Source of the DNA: Peterkaempfera bronchialis
GTDB taxonomy: Bacteria; Actinomycetota; Actinomycetes; Streptomycetales; Streptomycetaceae
DNA: 64,000 nucleotides
Direction of reading: 5' to 3'
Assembly: GCF_003258605.2 (NCBI RefSeq)
Contig: NZ_CP031264.1
Coordinates: forward strand, 6,812,232 to 6,876,231
Positions 51,147 to 58,960 of this stretch are shown one piece after another (the first letter of the stretch is position 1; each line of letters starts with the position of its first letter). The notes under the pieces were generated by a model. The model was not told the DNA's origin, made no database searches, and saw only the letters and a list, made by a program, of their open reading frames with translations. A program made the translations under genes and the position numbers.

Positions 51147-51974
51147 CTACCGCTTCACGCCCACCCCGCCGTACAGGGAGATCACCTCCGAGCCCTTGGG
51201 CACCTCGCCGTCCGGCCGCCACCACGGCGCCTGCACCAGACCCGGCTCCACCGGTTCCGTCCCGGCGAAGAACGCCTCCACCGCCTGCCGGTCGCGGGGC
51301 AGGAACGGCGCCGTCGCGCGGTTGTACACGTCCTTGCCCATCGCGACCGCCTCCCGTGACGCATAGTCCGAGGTCGCATGGGTCAGGATCAGGGCGGACC
51401 CGGACGGCAGCGGGTCCAGCAGCGCCCGCACAATCTCCGCCGGCTCCTCCTCGTCCCGTACGAAGTGCAGAATCGCGACCAGCATCAGCGCCACCGGCCG
51501 GTCGAAGTCCAGCAGCTTCCGCGCCTCGGCCGTGATCGCCGCCGGGTCGCGCAGGTCCCCCAGCATGACCTGGGTGCGCTGCCCCTCGTCCGCGTGCGCC
51601 AGCAGCGCACGGGCATGGCTCAGCACGATCGGGTCGTTGTCGACGTAGAGCACCCGCGCGTCCGGCGCCACCTCGTGGGCCACCTCATTGGTGTTGCCCT
51701 GGGTCGGAATGCCGGTGCCCACGTCCAGGAACTGCCGGATCCCCAACTCGCCCGCCACATGGCGGACCGCGCGCCCCAGGAAGGCCCGGTTCGCCAACGC
51801 CGTGACCCGGGAGGCCGGATAGGCCTGGATGACCGCCTCCGCCGCCTCCCGGTCCGCCGGGAAGTTGTCCTTCCCGCCCAGGTAGTAGTCGTACATGCGG
51901 GCGGGGTGCGCCACATCGGTCCGCAGATCCCCGGGCACCCTACCCTCCCACTCCTGCCAGTCCTGCTCGGCCAT
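51147..51974 (-). CDS. SAM-dependent methyltransferase, DUF574/PF04672 family
   Basis: A 275-residue protein. The N-terminus D-V-A-H-P-A-R-M-Y-D-Y-Y-L-G-G-K-D-N-F-P is the hallmark of actinobacterial DUF574 proteins. The SAM motif is F-L-D-V-G-T-G-I-P-T, with V-D-N-D-P-I-V-L, and G-D-L-R-D-P. These proteins are very numerous in Streptomyces and often sit next to regulatory genes; targets are unknown. GGAGGGG lies about 10 nt before the ATG. Confidence 0.92.
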   Translation of the reverse strand: MAEQDWQEWEGRVPGDLRTDVAHPARMYDYYLGGKDNFPADREAAEAVIQAYPASRVTALANRAFLGRAVRHVAGELGIRQFLDVGTGIPTQGNTNEVAHEVAPDARVLYVDNDPIVLSHARALLAHADEGQRTQVMLGDLRDPAAITAEARKLLDFDRPVALMLVAILHFVRDEEEPAEIVRALLDPLPSGSALILTHATSDYASREAVAMGKDVYNRATAPFLPRDRQAVEAFFAGTEPVEPGLVQAPWWRPDGEVPKGSEVISLYGGVGVKR

Positions 51975-52178
51975 CGCCAAGTCCCCTCCTTCTGCACGGG
52001 TTTCCGGATTCGGCGAGCCTACCGGCCAGGGGCGTCGCTCCGCTGGACATGATCGCGAATGGGCCTTCGCCCCGGGTACGGAGGCGCACCGCACGGCCGT
52101 CCCGCAGGGGTGCGCCGCCGCGCGGGCACGGAGATGATGGATGGCGACCGACCACCGAGGCCCGGGACGGAGGGCCGG

Positions 52179-53330
52179 ATGCGCCCGCACAGGCACGCCG
52201 CCGACGCCCTGCTGGCGCTGGTCAGCCGCGACTGGGCGGGGCTGCCCGTCGCCCTGCTGCTCGCGGCGGTCGGCGGGTGGTGCGCCGCCCTGGGCCCGAC
52301 CTGGACGACGGTGCTCGGCGGCGTGCTGCTCGGCCTGGCCGTGCTGACGGGGGCAGGGTCCCTGCGCCATCTCCGCCACGTCGCCCGGGTGCTGGCGAGA
52401 TACCCCGCGCCGGGCCGCCTGGTGGACGTGGGCGGCCACCGTATGCACGTCCTGGCCGAAGGCCGCGCCGGGGGCAGGCCGACGGTGGTGTGGATGCCCG
52501 GCGGCCACTCGCCCGGTCATGAACTGCACCACCTGCACGCGGCGCTGCGGGAGGAGACCCGCTCGGTCCTGGTCGACCGGCCGGGCTCGGGATGGAGCGA
52601 CATCGGCCCCTTCCCCCGGACGACGGCGACCGAGGCGGACGAACTGCTCACCGCCCTGGAGAAGGCCGGTGAGCGAGGGCCCTTTGTGCTGGTCGGCCAC
52701 TCCCTCGGCGGCCTGCTGGTCGCCAACGCCGCCAGACGCCGCCCGGACCTCGTGGCCGCACTGGTCCTGCTCGACCCCACACCCCCCGATGTCATCACCT
52801 ATGGGCCGTCCACTCCACTGCTGGCGCGGAGCCGCAGCGACTCGCTGCGGAGCGCGCTGCGCTGCCTCTTCGGCATCCACGGCGCGGGCCGGAAGAGCCC
52901 GTCAGGCGAGCCGGGCGAGCCGGACGAGGTGCTGCGGGCGCTGGCGTCCAGGGCCCGATCCGGCTGCGCCACCGCGTCGATCTACCGGGAGCTGTCGCCC
53001 ACCGGGATGGCCGAGGTCGGCTGGCAGACCATGGTGTACGACGGCGACCTCGGCGACCTGCCGGTGGTCCTGGTCACCCCGGGGGACCTGACGGGAGGCG
53101 AGGAGGCGCTGAACGGCGGTCATGACGCCACGGAGGCCGAGCGGCTGCGCCGGTTCTACCTCGCCACCAGGAGCCGGTTCCTGGCGACCTCGACCGCCGC
53201 CCGACGGATCTGCACGCCTGCGGGCACCGGCCACAACTTCCCTCATGAGGCGCCCGAGTTCGTTGTCGGGGTGGTGCGGACGGTGCTGGGTGAGCTCCAT
53301 AAGGAGCAGCCGGAAGCAGGGGCCGGGTAA
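52179..53330 (+). CDS. Alpha/beta hydrolase with N-terminal membrane segments
   Basis: A 383-residue protein starting at ATG 52179 (GGAGGG before). Residues about 18-65 hold two hydrophobic helices (P-V-A-L-L-L-A-A-V-G-G-W, T-V-L-G-G-V-L-L-G-L), so the enzyme is membrane-attached. The hydrolase part has nucleophile Ser175 in G-H-S-L-G-G and a late His in C-T-P-A-G-T-G-H-N-F-P. V-D-R-P-G-S-G-W-S-D marks the usual strand-loop. Substrate not predictable. Confidence 0.85.
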   Translation: MRPHRHAADALLALVSRDWAGLPVALLLAAVGGWCAALGPTWTTVLGGVLLGLAVLTGAGSLRHLRHVARVLARYPAPGRLVDVGGHRMHVLAEGRAGGRPTVVWMPGGHSPGHELHHLHAALREETRSVLVDRPGSGWSDIGPFPRTTATEADELLTALEKAGERGPFVLVGHSLGGLLVANAARRRPDLVAALVLLDPTPPDVITYGPSTPLLARSRSDSLRSALRCLFGIHGAGRKSPSGEPGEPDEVLRALASRARSGCATASIYRELSPTGMAEVGWQTMVYDGDLGDLPVVLVTPGDLTGGEEALNGGHDATEAERLRRFYLATRSRFLATSTAARRICTPAGTGHNFPHEAPEFVVGVVRTVLGELHKEQPEAGAG

Positions 53331-53360
53331 AGCGGACCGGTCAATCGGTGATTGTTGCGT

Positions 53361-53744
53361 ATGTCAGCTTCCATGGGTGCAGTAGCAGGGTGCCGGAGCA
53401 TGGAATCGGAGTTGCGGCCGCGGTCGGTCATTCCGGGCCGACAGCGCTGGGGCGTCGGAATTCTCCTTGGCAGCCCCCGTATCGCGGAACTCCTCGCGGC
53501 TGTGCTCCGGAGAACACCGGGTATCACAACGGTGCGGGCGAATCCGGTCACCGGGCGGGTGCTCATCCTGTATGACACCGCGCTGAGCCCGCCCTGCTCG
53601 GGGGCGGCGGGCTGCTGCGGCGCCCCTGGGGTGAGCCCGGGGGCGGTGGCAGCGGCGACGGCGGTCGTCACCGGACCGCCGCACCGGCCGCGACGCCGTC
53701 GGCTCCCCGGCTACCTCTCCATGCTCAATCCCAAGCCGAAGTGA
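53361..53744 (+). CDS. Small HMA-like domain protein of unknown function
   Basis: About 127 residues; the start is uncertain (53361, 53376 or later). The stretch S-V-I-P-G-R-Q-R-W-G-V-G-I-L-L-G-S-P-R-I-A-E-L-L followed by T-P-G-I-T-T-V-R-A-N-P-V-T-G-R-V-L-I-L-Y resembles the N-terminal domain that precedes some actinobacterial P-type ATPases and ABC exporters (HMA-like fold without C-x-x-C). Here it stands alone with a cysteine-rich stretch (C-S-G-A-A-G-C-C-G-A) and a basic end. It may be a stand-alone or truncated relative. Confidence 0.5.
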   Translation: MSASMGAVAGCRSMESELRPRSVIPGRQRWGVGILLGSPRIAELLAAVLRRTPGITTVRANPVTGRVLILYDTALSPPCSGAAGCCGAPGVSPGAVAAATAVVTGPPHRPRRRRLPGYLSMLNPKPK

Positions 53745-53753
53745 CGGACGGCA

Positions 53754-53783
53754 GCCCGCCGGGGCCGCTCTGCCCCGGCGGGC
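53754..53783. terminator. Bidirectional hairpin terminator
   Basis: GCCCGCCGGGGC (53754-53765) pairs exactly with GCCCCGGCGGGC (53772-53783), loop 6 nt. It lies between convergent genes. Confidence 0.85.
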
Positions 53784-53799
53784 GTGGTGTGGCGTCTGC

Positions 53800-55116
53800 C
53801 TAGTCGGGCAGCACCGGAAGCGCCGAAGGCGCCGGAGGCACCGAGAGCGCCGGGAGCAGTCGCGGCGCCCGCGCCGGGATGGCGCCGCTGCCACCGCAGA
53901 GGGCCTCGTCGGCCAGGGCGTTGAGCGCGCTGTTCAGCGCCCGGCCGTCCCCGTTGGTCGGCGGGTTGTACGACAGCGCGAGCCGGCGGCGGCCGTCGGC
54001 GGTGCCGATCACCAGCGAGCCGTACCCGGGAATGCTCCCGGGATGCCCCCAGGCCGTGCCGCACCGCGTGGTGTAGCGCATCAGACCCAGCCCGTAGCCG
54101 GAGCCGCCGCCGAGGTCGACCGTGGTGGTCATCTCGCGCAGCGCGGCCGGTCGGAGCAGCCGCCCGCTCAGCAGGGCGGCGTTGAAGCGGGCCAGGTCGG
54201 TGGTGGTGGAGATCACCTCTCCGGCGGCCCCGGCGACGGACGGGTTCATCAGGGTGGTGTCGACCGGCTCGCCGTCCACGTCCAGGTAGCCGTGGGCGTG
54301 CGGGCCCGGGATCGACCGCGAGGTGCCGGGCAGCGTGGTGTGCCGCAGCCCGAGCGGACGCAGGATGCGCCGGGTGATCTCCGAGGCGTACGACCGGCCG
54401 GTGACCTTCTCGATCAGCATCCCGGCCAGGATGTAGCCGGTGTTGGAGTAGTGCCAGCCGGTCCCGGGCCGGAAGTACGGCCGGTGGCCTGCGGCCAGCG
54501 CGGCGATCCGCTGCGGTGTCCAGGTCTGCCAGCGGCCCCGGGCCAGCCAGGCGCGGGTGGCCGCCGGGTCGGTGATGTCGGGGAGCACCCGGGTGTCCTC
54601 GGTGTAGTTGTAGATCCCGGCGGTGTGGTTGAGGACCTGGCGGACGGTGGGGGACCCGGCCCCGGGGAGGACGCCGGGCAGATAGCGGGCGAGCGGGTCG
54701 TCCAGCCGGATCCGGCCCTCCTGCACCAGTTGGAGCACCACCGTCGCGGTGAAGGTCTTGGTGATGCTCCCGATCCGGAACCGCCCGTCGGCCCGGGCCG
54801 GGGCGCCGGTGGCCAGGTCGGCGGTGCCGGCCGCACCGCTCCAGCGGCCCGTACCCTCCCTCACCTCGGCCAGTACCGCCGTGGAGCCCGCCGCCACCAT
54901 GGCGTCGAGTCGCCGTTGCAGGGCCACCGCGCGCGGCGGCGAGGCCACCGCGGCCCGGGTGGCCGCCGCCCTCGGGGCGGCGTACGCGGTCGTGGCGGGC
55001 AGCAGCAGCGGCAGCGCGGTGGCGGTGGCGGCCAGCAGGCCGACGGCGACCCGGACGGTATGGCGGGCGGCGCGGCGGTCGGGCGCGGGCGCGGGCGTGG
55101 GCGGTCGGACGGTCAT
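53800..55116 (-). CDS. Secreted serine hydrolase (beta-lactamase/D-alanyl-D-alanine carboxypeptidase family)
   Basis: A 438-residue protein. Signal peptide about 1-47 (V-A-V-G-L-L-A-A-T-A-T-A-L, cleavage at A-Y-A). The class C beta-lactamase/DD-peptidase fold shows S-I-T-K with Ser117 and Lys120, then Y-S-N (in H-Y-S-N-T-G-Y) and the final H-P-G motif (W-G-H-P-G-S). The last 30 residues are a Pro/Ala-rich tail. Probably extracellular, acting on D-Ala peptides or esters. It follows the terminator in the opposite direction; start ATG with GAGGGGG. Confidence 0.9.
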   Translation of the reverse strand: MTVRPPTPAPAPDRRAARHTVRVAVGLLAATATALPLLLPATTAYAAPRAAATRAAVASPPRAVALQRRLDAMVAAGSTAVLAEVREGTGRWSGAAGTADLATGAPARADGRFRIGSITKTFTATVVLQLVQEGRIRLDDPLARYLPGVLPGAGSPTVRQVLNHTAGIYNYTEDTRVLPDITDPAATRAWLARGRWQTWTPQRIAALAAGHRPYFRPGTGWHYSNTGYILAGMLIEKVTGRSYASEITRRILRPLGLRHTTLPGTSRSIPGPHAHGYLDVDGEPVDTTLMNPSVAGAAGEVISTTTDLARFNAALLSGRLLRPAALREMTTTVDLGGGSGYGLGLMRYTTRCGTAWGHPGSIPGYGSLVIGTADGRRRLALSYNPPTNGDGRALNSALNALADEALCGGSGAIPARAPRLLPALSVPPAPSALPVLPD

Positions 55117-55245
55117 ATATCCCCCTCGGTGGGCCGGATGAAGACGGCTCACCCCTAGCCTGGGGCACGGCACGGCTCCTCCGGTATCGCCCTGGAGTGT
55201 CGGACACCGCCTGGTACCCGGGGTTGACGACCGCCGCGCCGGTCG

Positions 55246-56418
55246 TCAGCCTCGGCCGCGCGGACCGTTTCTGACGGACCGTAGGATGACGAACTTGGGA
55301 TTGCTCGCGACGATCTCGCAGTTGCCGAAGAGCCGCCGCAGCTTGATGTGGTACCCGAGGTGGCGGTTGCCGACGACCCAGAGCTCGCCGCCGGGGCGGA
55401 GTGCGTCGCGCGACCCGGTGAACATGCGCCAGGCCGTTGCGTCGGTCGTCGCCTGGTGGGTGTGGAAGGGCGGATTGTTCAGTACCAGGTCCACCGTCCC
55501 GGCCGGTACGCCTGCCAGGCCGTCGCCCACCAGGAACTCCGCCCTGCCGTCCGACTCGACGTTCGCCCGGAAGGTGGCCTCCGCCGACGCCACCGCCTGG
55601 TAGGACTCGTCGGCGAAGAGCACCCGGGCCTCGGGGTTGGCCAGCGCCGCCGCCGTGCCGACCACGCCATTGCCGCAGCCCAGGTCGGCGATGCGCTCGG
55701 GGCCGCGATGCTGCGGCAGATGCTGGAGGAAGAACCGGGTGCCGATGTCGAGGCGTTCGGCGCAGAAGACGCCCGCGTGGTTGGTGACGGTCCGGCCCGA
55801 CATCGCCCCGATGCCGCTGGGTAGCGCATGGCTGCGCGGCCATGGGCTGCCGACCCGGGCGAGCCCGGGGTCCGGGGTGCAGAAGATGAGCCGTGCCTTC
55901 TTCGCCGCCAGGGAGGTCCGGGTCGGCCCGAGGATCTGCTCGAAGAGCTTCAAGGTCGAGGTGTGGATCTCGGTGACCATCCCGGTGCCCACGACGACGG
56001 TGTCCGGGTGGACACCGGGGGCCAGGCGGTGCAGCTGGTCCTCCAGGAGGGCCAGGCTCTTGGGGACCCGGATCAGCAGCACGTCGATGCGGTCCGGGGG
56101 CGTGTCCCTGGTCGACAGCAGCCGCACCCCGCCCGGGTCGACCCCGCTGCGCGCCAGATTGGCCCGGGTCGCCTGCCGGGTGAGGAACGAGTCGGTGATC
56201 TGGGTGGGGCGGTGGTCGGCCAGCGAGGTCACCAGGGCGCCCCACCGGTCGCCCACCACGACGACGCTGCCCGAGAGGTCCACCGGCTCGGCGTCGATCC
56301 CCTGGAGGTGGCGCAGCAGATACTCGTCGGCGGCGTCCCAGGCGCGGAGCCTGTCGCGCGGGTCCTCGGGGAAGCGGGTGAGGTCGAAGGCACCCCATGA
56401 CGTGGTCAGACGGTTCAT
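55246..56418 (-). CDS. Methyltransferase, RlmG/RsmC-like
   Basis: A 390-residue protein with two related halves, as in RlmG and RsmC. The N-terminal half (about 1-190) is a degenerate methyltransferase domain (V-V-V-V-G-D-R-W-G-A-L). The C-terminal half has I-A-D-L-G-C-G-N-G-V-V-G for SAM and N-N-P-P-F near residue 320, the target-base motif of N-methyltransferases. RlmG methylates guanine in 23S rRNA (m2G1835) and RsmC in 16S rRNA; I cannot separate them from sequence alone. Confidence 0.85.
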   Translation of the reverse strand: MNRLTTSWGAFDLTRFPEDPRDRLRAWDAADEYLLRHLQGIDAEPVDLSGSVVVVGDRWGALVTSLADHRPTQITDSFLTRQATRANLARSGVDPGGVRLLSTRDTPPDRIDVLLIRVPKSLALLEDQLHRLAPGVHPDTVVVGTGMVTEIHTSTLKLFEQILGPTRTSLAAKKARLIFCTPDPGLARVGSPWPRSHALPSGIGAMSGRTVTNHAGVFCAERLDIGTRFFLQHLPQHRGPERIADLGCGNGVVGTAAALANPEARVLFADESYQAVASAEATFRANVESDGRAEFLVGDGLAGVPAGTVDLVLNNPPFHTHQATTDATAWRMFTGSRDALRPGGELWVVGNRHLGYHIKLRRLFGNCEIVASNPKFVILRSVRNGPRGRG

Positions 56419-56475
56419 TGTGCCTTCAGGCTAGCCGAGTCCCCGGAGTGCCCCAGACGTCCTGCGCCGTGTCCG

Positions 56476-56516
56476 GCCTCGGCTGTGGGGATTGCGGAAC
56501 CCCGCAGCCGAGGCCG
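56476..56516 (-). terminator. Hairpin terminator after the protease gene
   Basis: GGCCTCGGCTG (56476-56486) pairs with 56506-56516, extended by GGGG/CCCC (56488-56491 and 56501-56504). It is 7 nt beyond the protease stop codon. Confidence 0.75.
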
Positions 56517-56523
56517 TGCGGGG

Positions 56524-57693
56524 TCAGCCGGAGGTCACCAGCCTCAGCCCGTAGCGGGAGAGGATCTCGTTGACCGGCTGGAACCAGGTCTGCCCGCCGC
56601 TGGAGCAGTTGCCCCAGCCGCCGGAGGTGACGCCCTGGGCCTGGTCACCGGTGATGAACGAGCCGCCGGAGTCGCCCGGTTCGGCGCAGACGCTGGTGCC
56701 GGTCAGCCCGTAGACCGCGCCCTGGCTGTAGTTGACCGTCTCGTTCTTGGTCAGCACGGTGCCGCAGTGCCAGTGGGTGGTGGACCCGGAGCGGCAGACG
56801 GACGAGCCGATCGGCGCCTCCCATGAACCGCGCACCAGCGCGTCGCTGACCGTTCCCCAGCCGAGCACGACCGGTACGGTCCACCAGCCGTTGCCGATGG
56901 TGATGTAGGAGTAGTCGCGGCCCGGGAAGGTGGAGCCGGCGAAGGTGCCCATCCAGGAGCCGTCCCAGCCGGCCACGGAGCTGCCCGGCGTGCCGCAGTG
57001 TCCGGCGCTGACGAAGCCGCCCACGACGGCGAACCCGATGGAGCAGCGGGTGTTGCCGTTGATGTAGTACGGGTCGCCGCCGACGACGCCCGCGGAGTAC
57101 GTCCGGGGCTCCGGGGTGCTCTCCTCGTGCACCGTGAGCAGGCCGGCGGACCGCGCCGAGGCGAGGAAGGCCGCCACATCCGGGCGGTCGGCGGCACCCG
57201 CCTGGACCTCGGCGACCACGCGGTTGGTGCGTGGGTCGACGCGCCAGCTGCGGATGGCGGACGGAGCACCGGATGCCGTACCGGCCCGCTTGTCGAGTGC
57301 GGCCTTGGCCCCGTCGAGCGTGGCGAGGGTGTGGGTGACGCGGACGGGGGTGGCGCCGGTGGTCCGTACCGCGTTGGCGGCGCCCGGGTCGGTGACGGCG
57401 ACCACGAGGGTGCCCTGCTCGGCGTCGAACCAGGAGCCGCCGTAGGCGGCGCCCGCCGCTCGCTGGGCCCTCGGGGCGAGGGTGGAGGCAGCGGCCTCGT
57501 CGCGCAGTCGCGCGGTCGCCTCGGCGGCGGTGCCGCCCAGGTCCCGTTGGACTGCGGCGACCAGGGCGGACGGCAGCTGCGGGGCGGCGGTTCCGGCGGC
57601 GGGCACGGCGGAGGCCGGCGCCAGGCCCAGCGTCCCGGTGCCAAGGGCCAGCAGGGCGGCCAGGCCCCACCGCAGACGGGTGGTGCGTCGCAT
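56524..57693 (-). CDS. Streptogrisin-type secreted serine protease (S1E) with pro-domain
   Basis: A 389-residue protein. Signal peptide about 1-30 (A-P-A-S-A), then a pro-domain about 40-195 with the streptogrisin/alpha-lytic text (W-F-D-A-E-Q-G-T-L-V-V-A-V-T-D, W-R-V-D-P-R-T-N-R-V-V), cut probably before Y-S-A-G-V-V-G-G-D-P-Y-Y. The mature enzyme has the triad His232 (S-A-G-H-C-G), Asp260 (G-R-D-Y-S) and Ser342 (P-G-D-S-G-G-S) and conserved cysteines. It should fold with the help of the pro-domain and be secreted. A CebR-like box lies upstream. Confidence 0.95.
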   Translation of the reverse strand: MRRTTRLRWGLAALLALGTGTLGLAPASAVPAAGTAAPQLPSALVAAVQRDLGGTAAEATARLRDEAAASTLAPRAQRAAGAAYGGSWFDAEQGTLVVAVTDPGAANAVRTTGATPVRVTHTLATLDGAKAALDKRAGTASGAPSAIRSWRVDPRTNRVVAEVQAGAADRPDVAAFLASARSAGLLTVHEESTPEPRTYSAGVVGGDPYYINGNTRCSIGFAVVGGFVSAGHCGTPGSSVAGWDGSWMGTFAGSTFPGRDYSYITIGNGWWTVPVVLGWGTVSDALVRGSWEAPIGSSVCRSGSTTHWHCGTVLTKNETVNYSQGAVYGLTGTSVCAEPGDSGGSFITGDQAQGVTSGGWGNCSSGGQTWFQPVNEILSRYGLRLVTSG

Positions 57694-57785
57694 GGATGCA
57701 CTCCTTTGCTTCTCATGGTGGAGGGCGGTCGGCGGCGGCGGAGCGTTCGGTCACGGATGAGGGTGGGTAAGGGGACGCGACCGGT

Positions 57786-57799
57786 TGGGAGCGCTCTCA
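57786..57799. promoter_or_regulatory. CebR-like box upstream of the protease gene
   Basis: TGGGAGCGCTCTCA differs by one base from the CebR consensus TGGGAGCGCTCCCA. It lies 93-106 nt upstream of the protease ATG (minus strand). CebR is the cellobiose/cellotriose-responsive LacI-type repressor of Streptomyces. Could be a chance match. Confidence 0.5.
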
Positions 57800-57823
57800 G
57801 AGGGGAGTTGCCGTCGCCGAGGC

Positions 57824-57861
57824 AGCCTGAGAGGTGCCAAGTGGTATGGACCTCTCAGGCT
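57824..57861 (-). terminator. Hairpin terminator after the MgtC-like gene
   Basis: AGCCTGAGAGGT (57824-57835) pairs perfectly with ACCTCTCAGGCT (57850-57861), loop 14 nt. It is 66 nt beyond the stop of the minus-strand MgtC-like gene and just upstream of the protease promoter region. Confidence 0.6.
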
Positions 57862-57926
57862 CCCGAGTCTCCATTCATATCATGCTCATGTCAATCACTG
57901 AGACCCGAAGAAGGCCGGGCTGACGC

Positions 57927-58412
57927 TCAGTTGCCGGATCCCGATTCCCCGTCGGCGAGCCGCGCACGACTTTCGTCATCCTGGAAGCGATGGGCCCACC
58001 GCCGGCCGTCGAGCAGGCTCAGGGCCGGCAGATGCCGGACCTCCAGGGCGAACAGGGCCAGGGCGGTGCCCAGGACTGCCAGCGCGACCCTGCCCTGTCC
58101 CGCAGCCGCGCCGATGCCGGCGGCGGCGAAGATCGCCGCGGCGGTGGTGACGCCGTGCACCACTTCTCCGGAGGCCCTGGACTGACGGAAGGTCAGACCG
58201 CCTCCGATGAAGCCGATGCCCGTGATGACCCCCGCCAGTGCGTTGGGGGCGTGGTCCAGGGCCAGGATCGCCACCAGCGCCGCCCCCACCCCGATCAGGG
58301 AGAAGGTCCGGTCCCCGGCCGCAGAGCCACGCAGGTTCCGTTCGAAGCCGAGCGCATAGGTGAGGGCGAAGGCCAGCAGCAGGTGGCCGAGGGTGGGCAG
58401 GTCGTGGGTCAC
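57927..58412 (-). CDS. MgtC/SapB family membrane protein
   Basis: A 161-residue protein starting at a GTG, with four hydrophobic segments. The family text is A-L-T-Y-A-L-G-F-E-R-N-L-R-G near residue 18, L-I-G-V-G-A-A-L, and G-V-I-T-G-I-G-F-I-G-G-G, with G-V-T-T-A-A-A-I-F-A. MgtC-like proteins help growth at low Mg2+ and inhibit the F-type ATP synthase in pathogens; in soil actinobacteria the role is not known. No Mg2+ riboswitch was recognised upstream. Confidence 0.88.
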   Translation of the reverse strand: MTHDLPTLGHLLLAFALTYALGFERNLRGSAAGDRTFSLIGVGAALVAILALDHAPNALAGVITGIGFIGGGLTFRQSRASGEVVHGVTTAAAIFAAAGIGAAAGQGRVALAVLGTALALFALEVRHLPALSLLDGRRWAHRFQDDESRARLADGESGSGN

Positions 58413-58485
58413 GCTCCATTGAAGCGCAGCGGAGCCCGGAACCGGCTCTGTGCCGGACCGGTTCGCGCCCGTCCGCGCCCGGAAG

Positions 58486-58677
58486 TCAGGCGTTCAGGTT
58501 GTCCTGGGCGGCACCGAGGGCGGCGTGCAGCAGCAGACGGCCGGGAAGTCCGACCCCGCTTGCCTCGGCTGCGGCGATCAGCGCGGGGGCGGCCAGGGGG
58601 AGCAGGCTGCGCAGCAGCTCCCGGCTCGGGGTGGTGAGGCTGAAGCGGGGGAGGGTGATGACGAGGTTGAGGGACAC
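58486..58677 (-). CDS. Small protein of unknown function downstream of the P-type ATPase
   Basis: A 63-residue protein from GTG 58677 (no clear site). It reads MSLNLVITLPRFSLTTPSRE followed by a hydrophobic helix L-L-R-S-L-L-P-L-A-A-P-A-L-I-A-A-A-E-A-S and H-A-A-L-G-A-A-Q-D-N-L-N-A. It is on the same strand as the large ATPase, 280 nt downstream. No family recognised; could be a small partner of the ATPase, or chance. Confidence 0.4.
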   Translation of the reverse strand: MSLNLVITLPRFSLTTPSRELLRSLLPLAAPALIAAAEASGVGLPGRLLLHAALGAAQDNLNA

Positions 58678-58870
58678 GCTGGGCTCCGGGTGGGGGCGGG
58701 ACCGCCTGGCAGTGCGGTGCCTGGCATCGTCGGGGGACGGTACCAGGAAAGGCGGGCGCGGGGGAGCGGCGGTGTCCGCTGGGCGTCTCCTCGGTGAACT
58801 CCGGGGGAATGCGGGGCGGTCGTCCAGGCTGCGGTCGGCCAAGCGGCGGTCGTCCAGGCGGCGTCGGCCT

Positions 58871-58960
58871 GGCGGCGGTCGGCCAAGCGGGCGTCGGTCA
58901 GGCGGCGGTCGGCCAAGCGGGCGTCGGTCAGGCGGCGGTCGGCCAAGCGGGCGTCGGTCA
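58871..58960. repeat. 30-bp tandem repeat (3 copies) over the ATPase stop
   Basis: Three exact copies of a 30-bp unit starting GGCGGCGGTCGGCCAAGCGG and ending GCGTCGGTCA (58871-58900, 58901-58930, 58931-58960), with decayed partial copies to 58826. The last copy includes the ATPase stop codon (58958-58960). Each unit is 10 codons, so a copy-number change could move the stop. Confidence 0.85.

Noticed and set aside
57824-57861. 12-bp inverted repeat considered as phage or integrase attachment site
   Set aside because: No integrase or tRNA is near; its place after the MgtC-like gene fits a transcription terminator.
58871-58960. Direct repeats that might look like a CRISPR array
   Set aside because: Copies are contiguous with no spacers and form part of a coding frame; it is a minisatellite.
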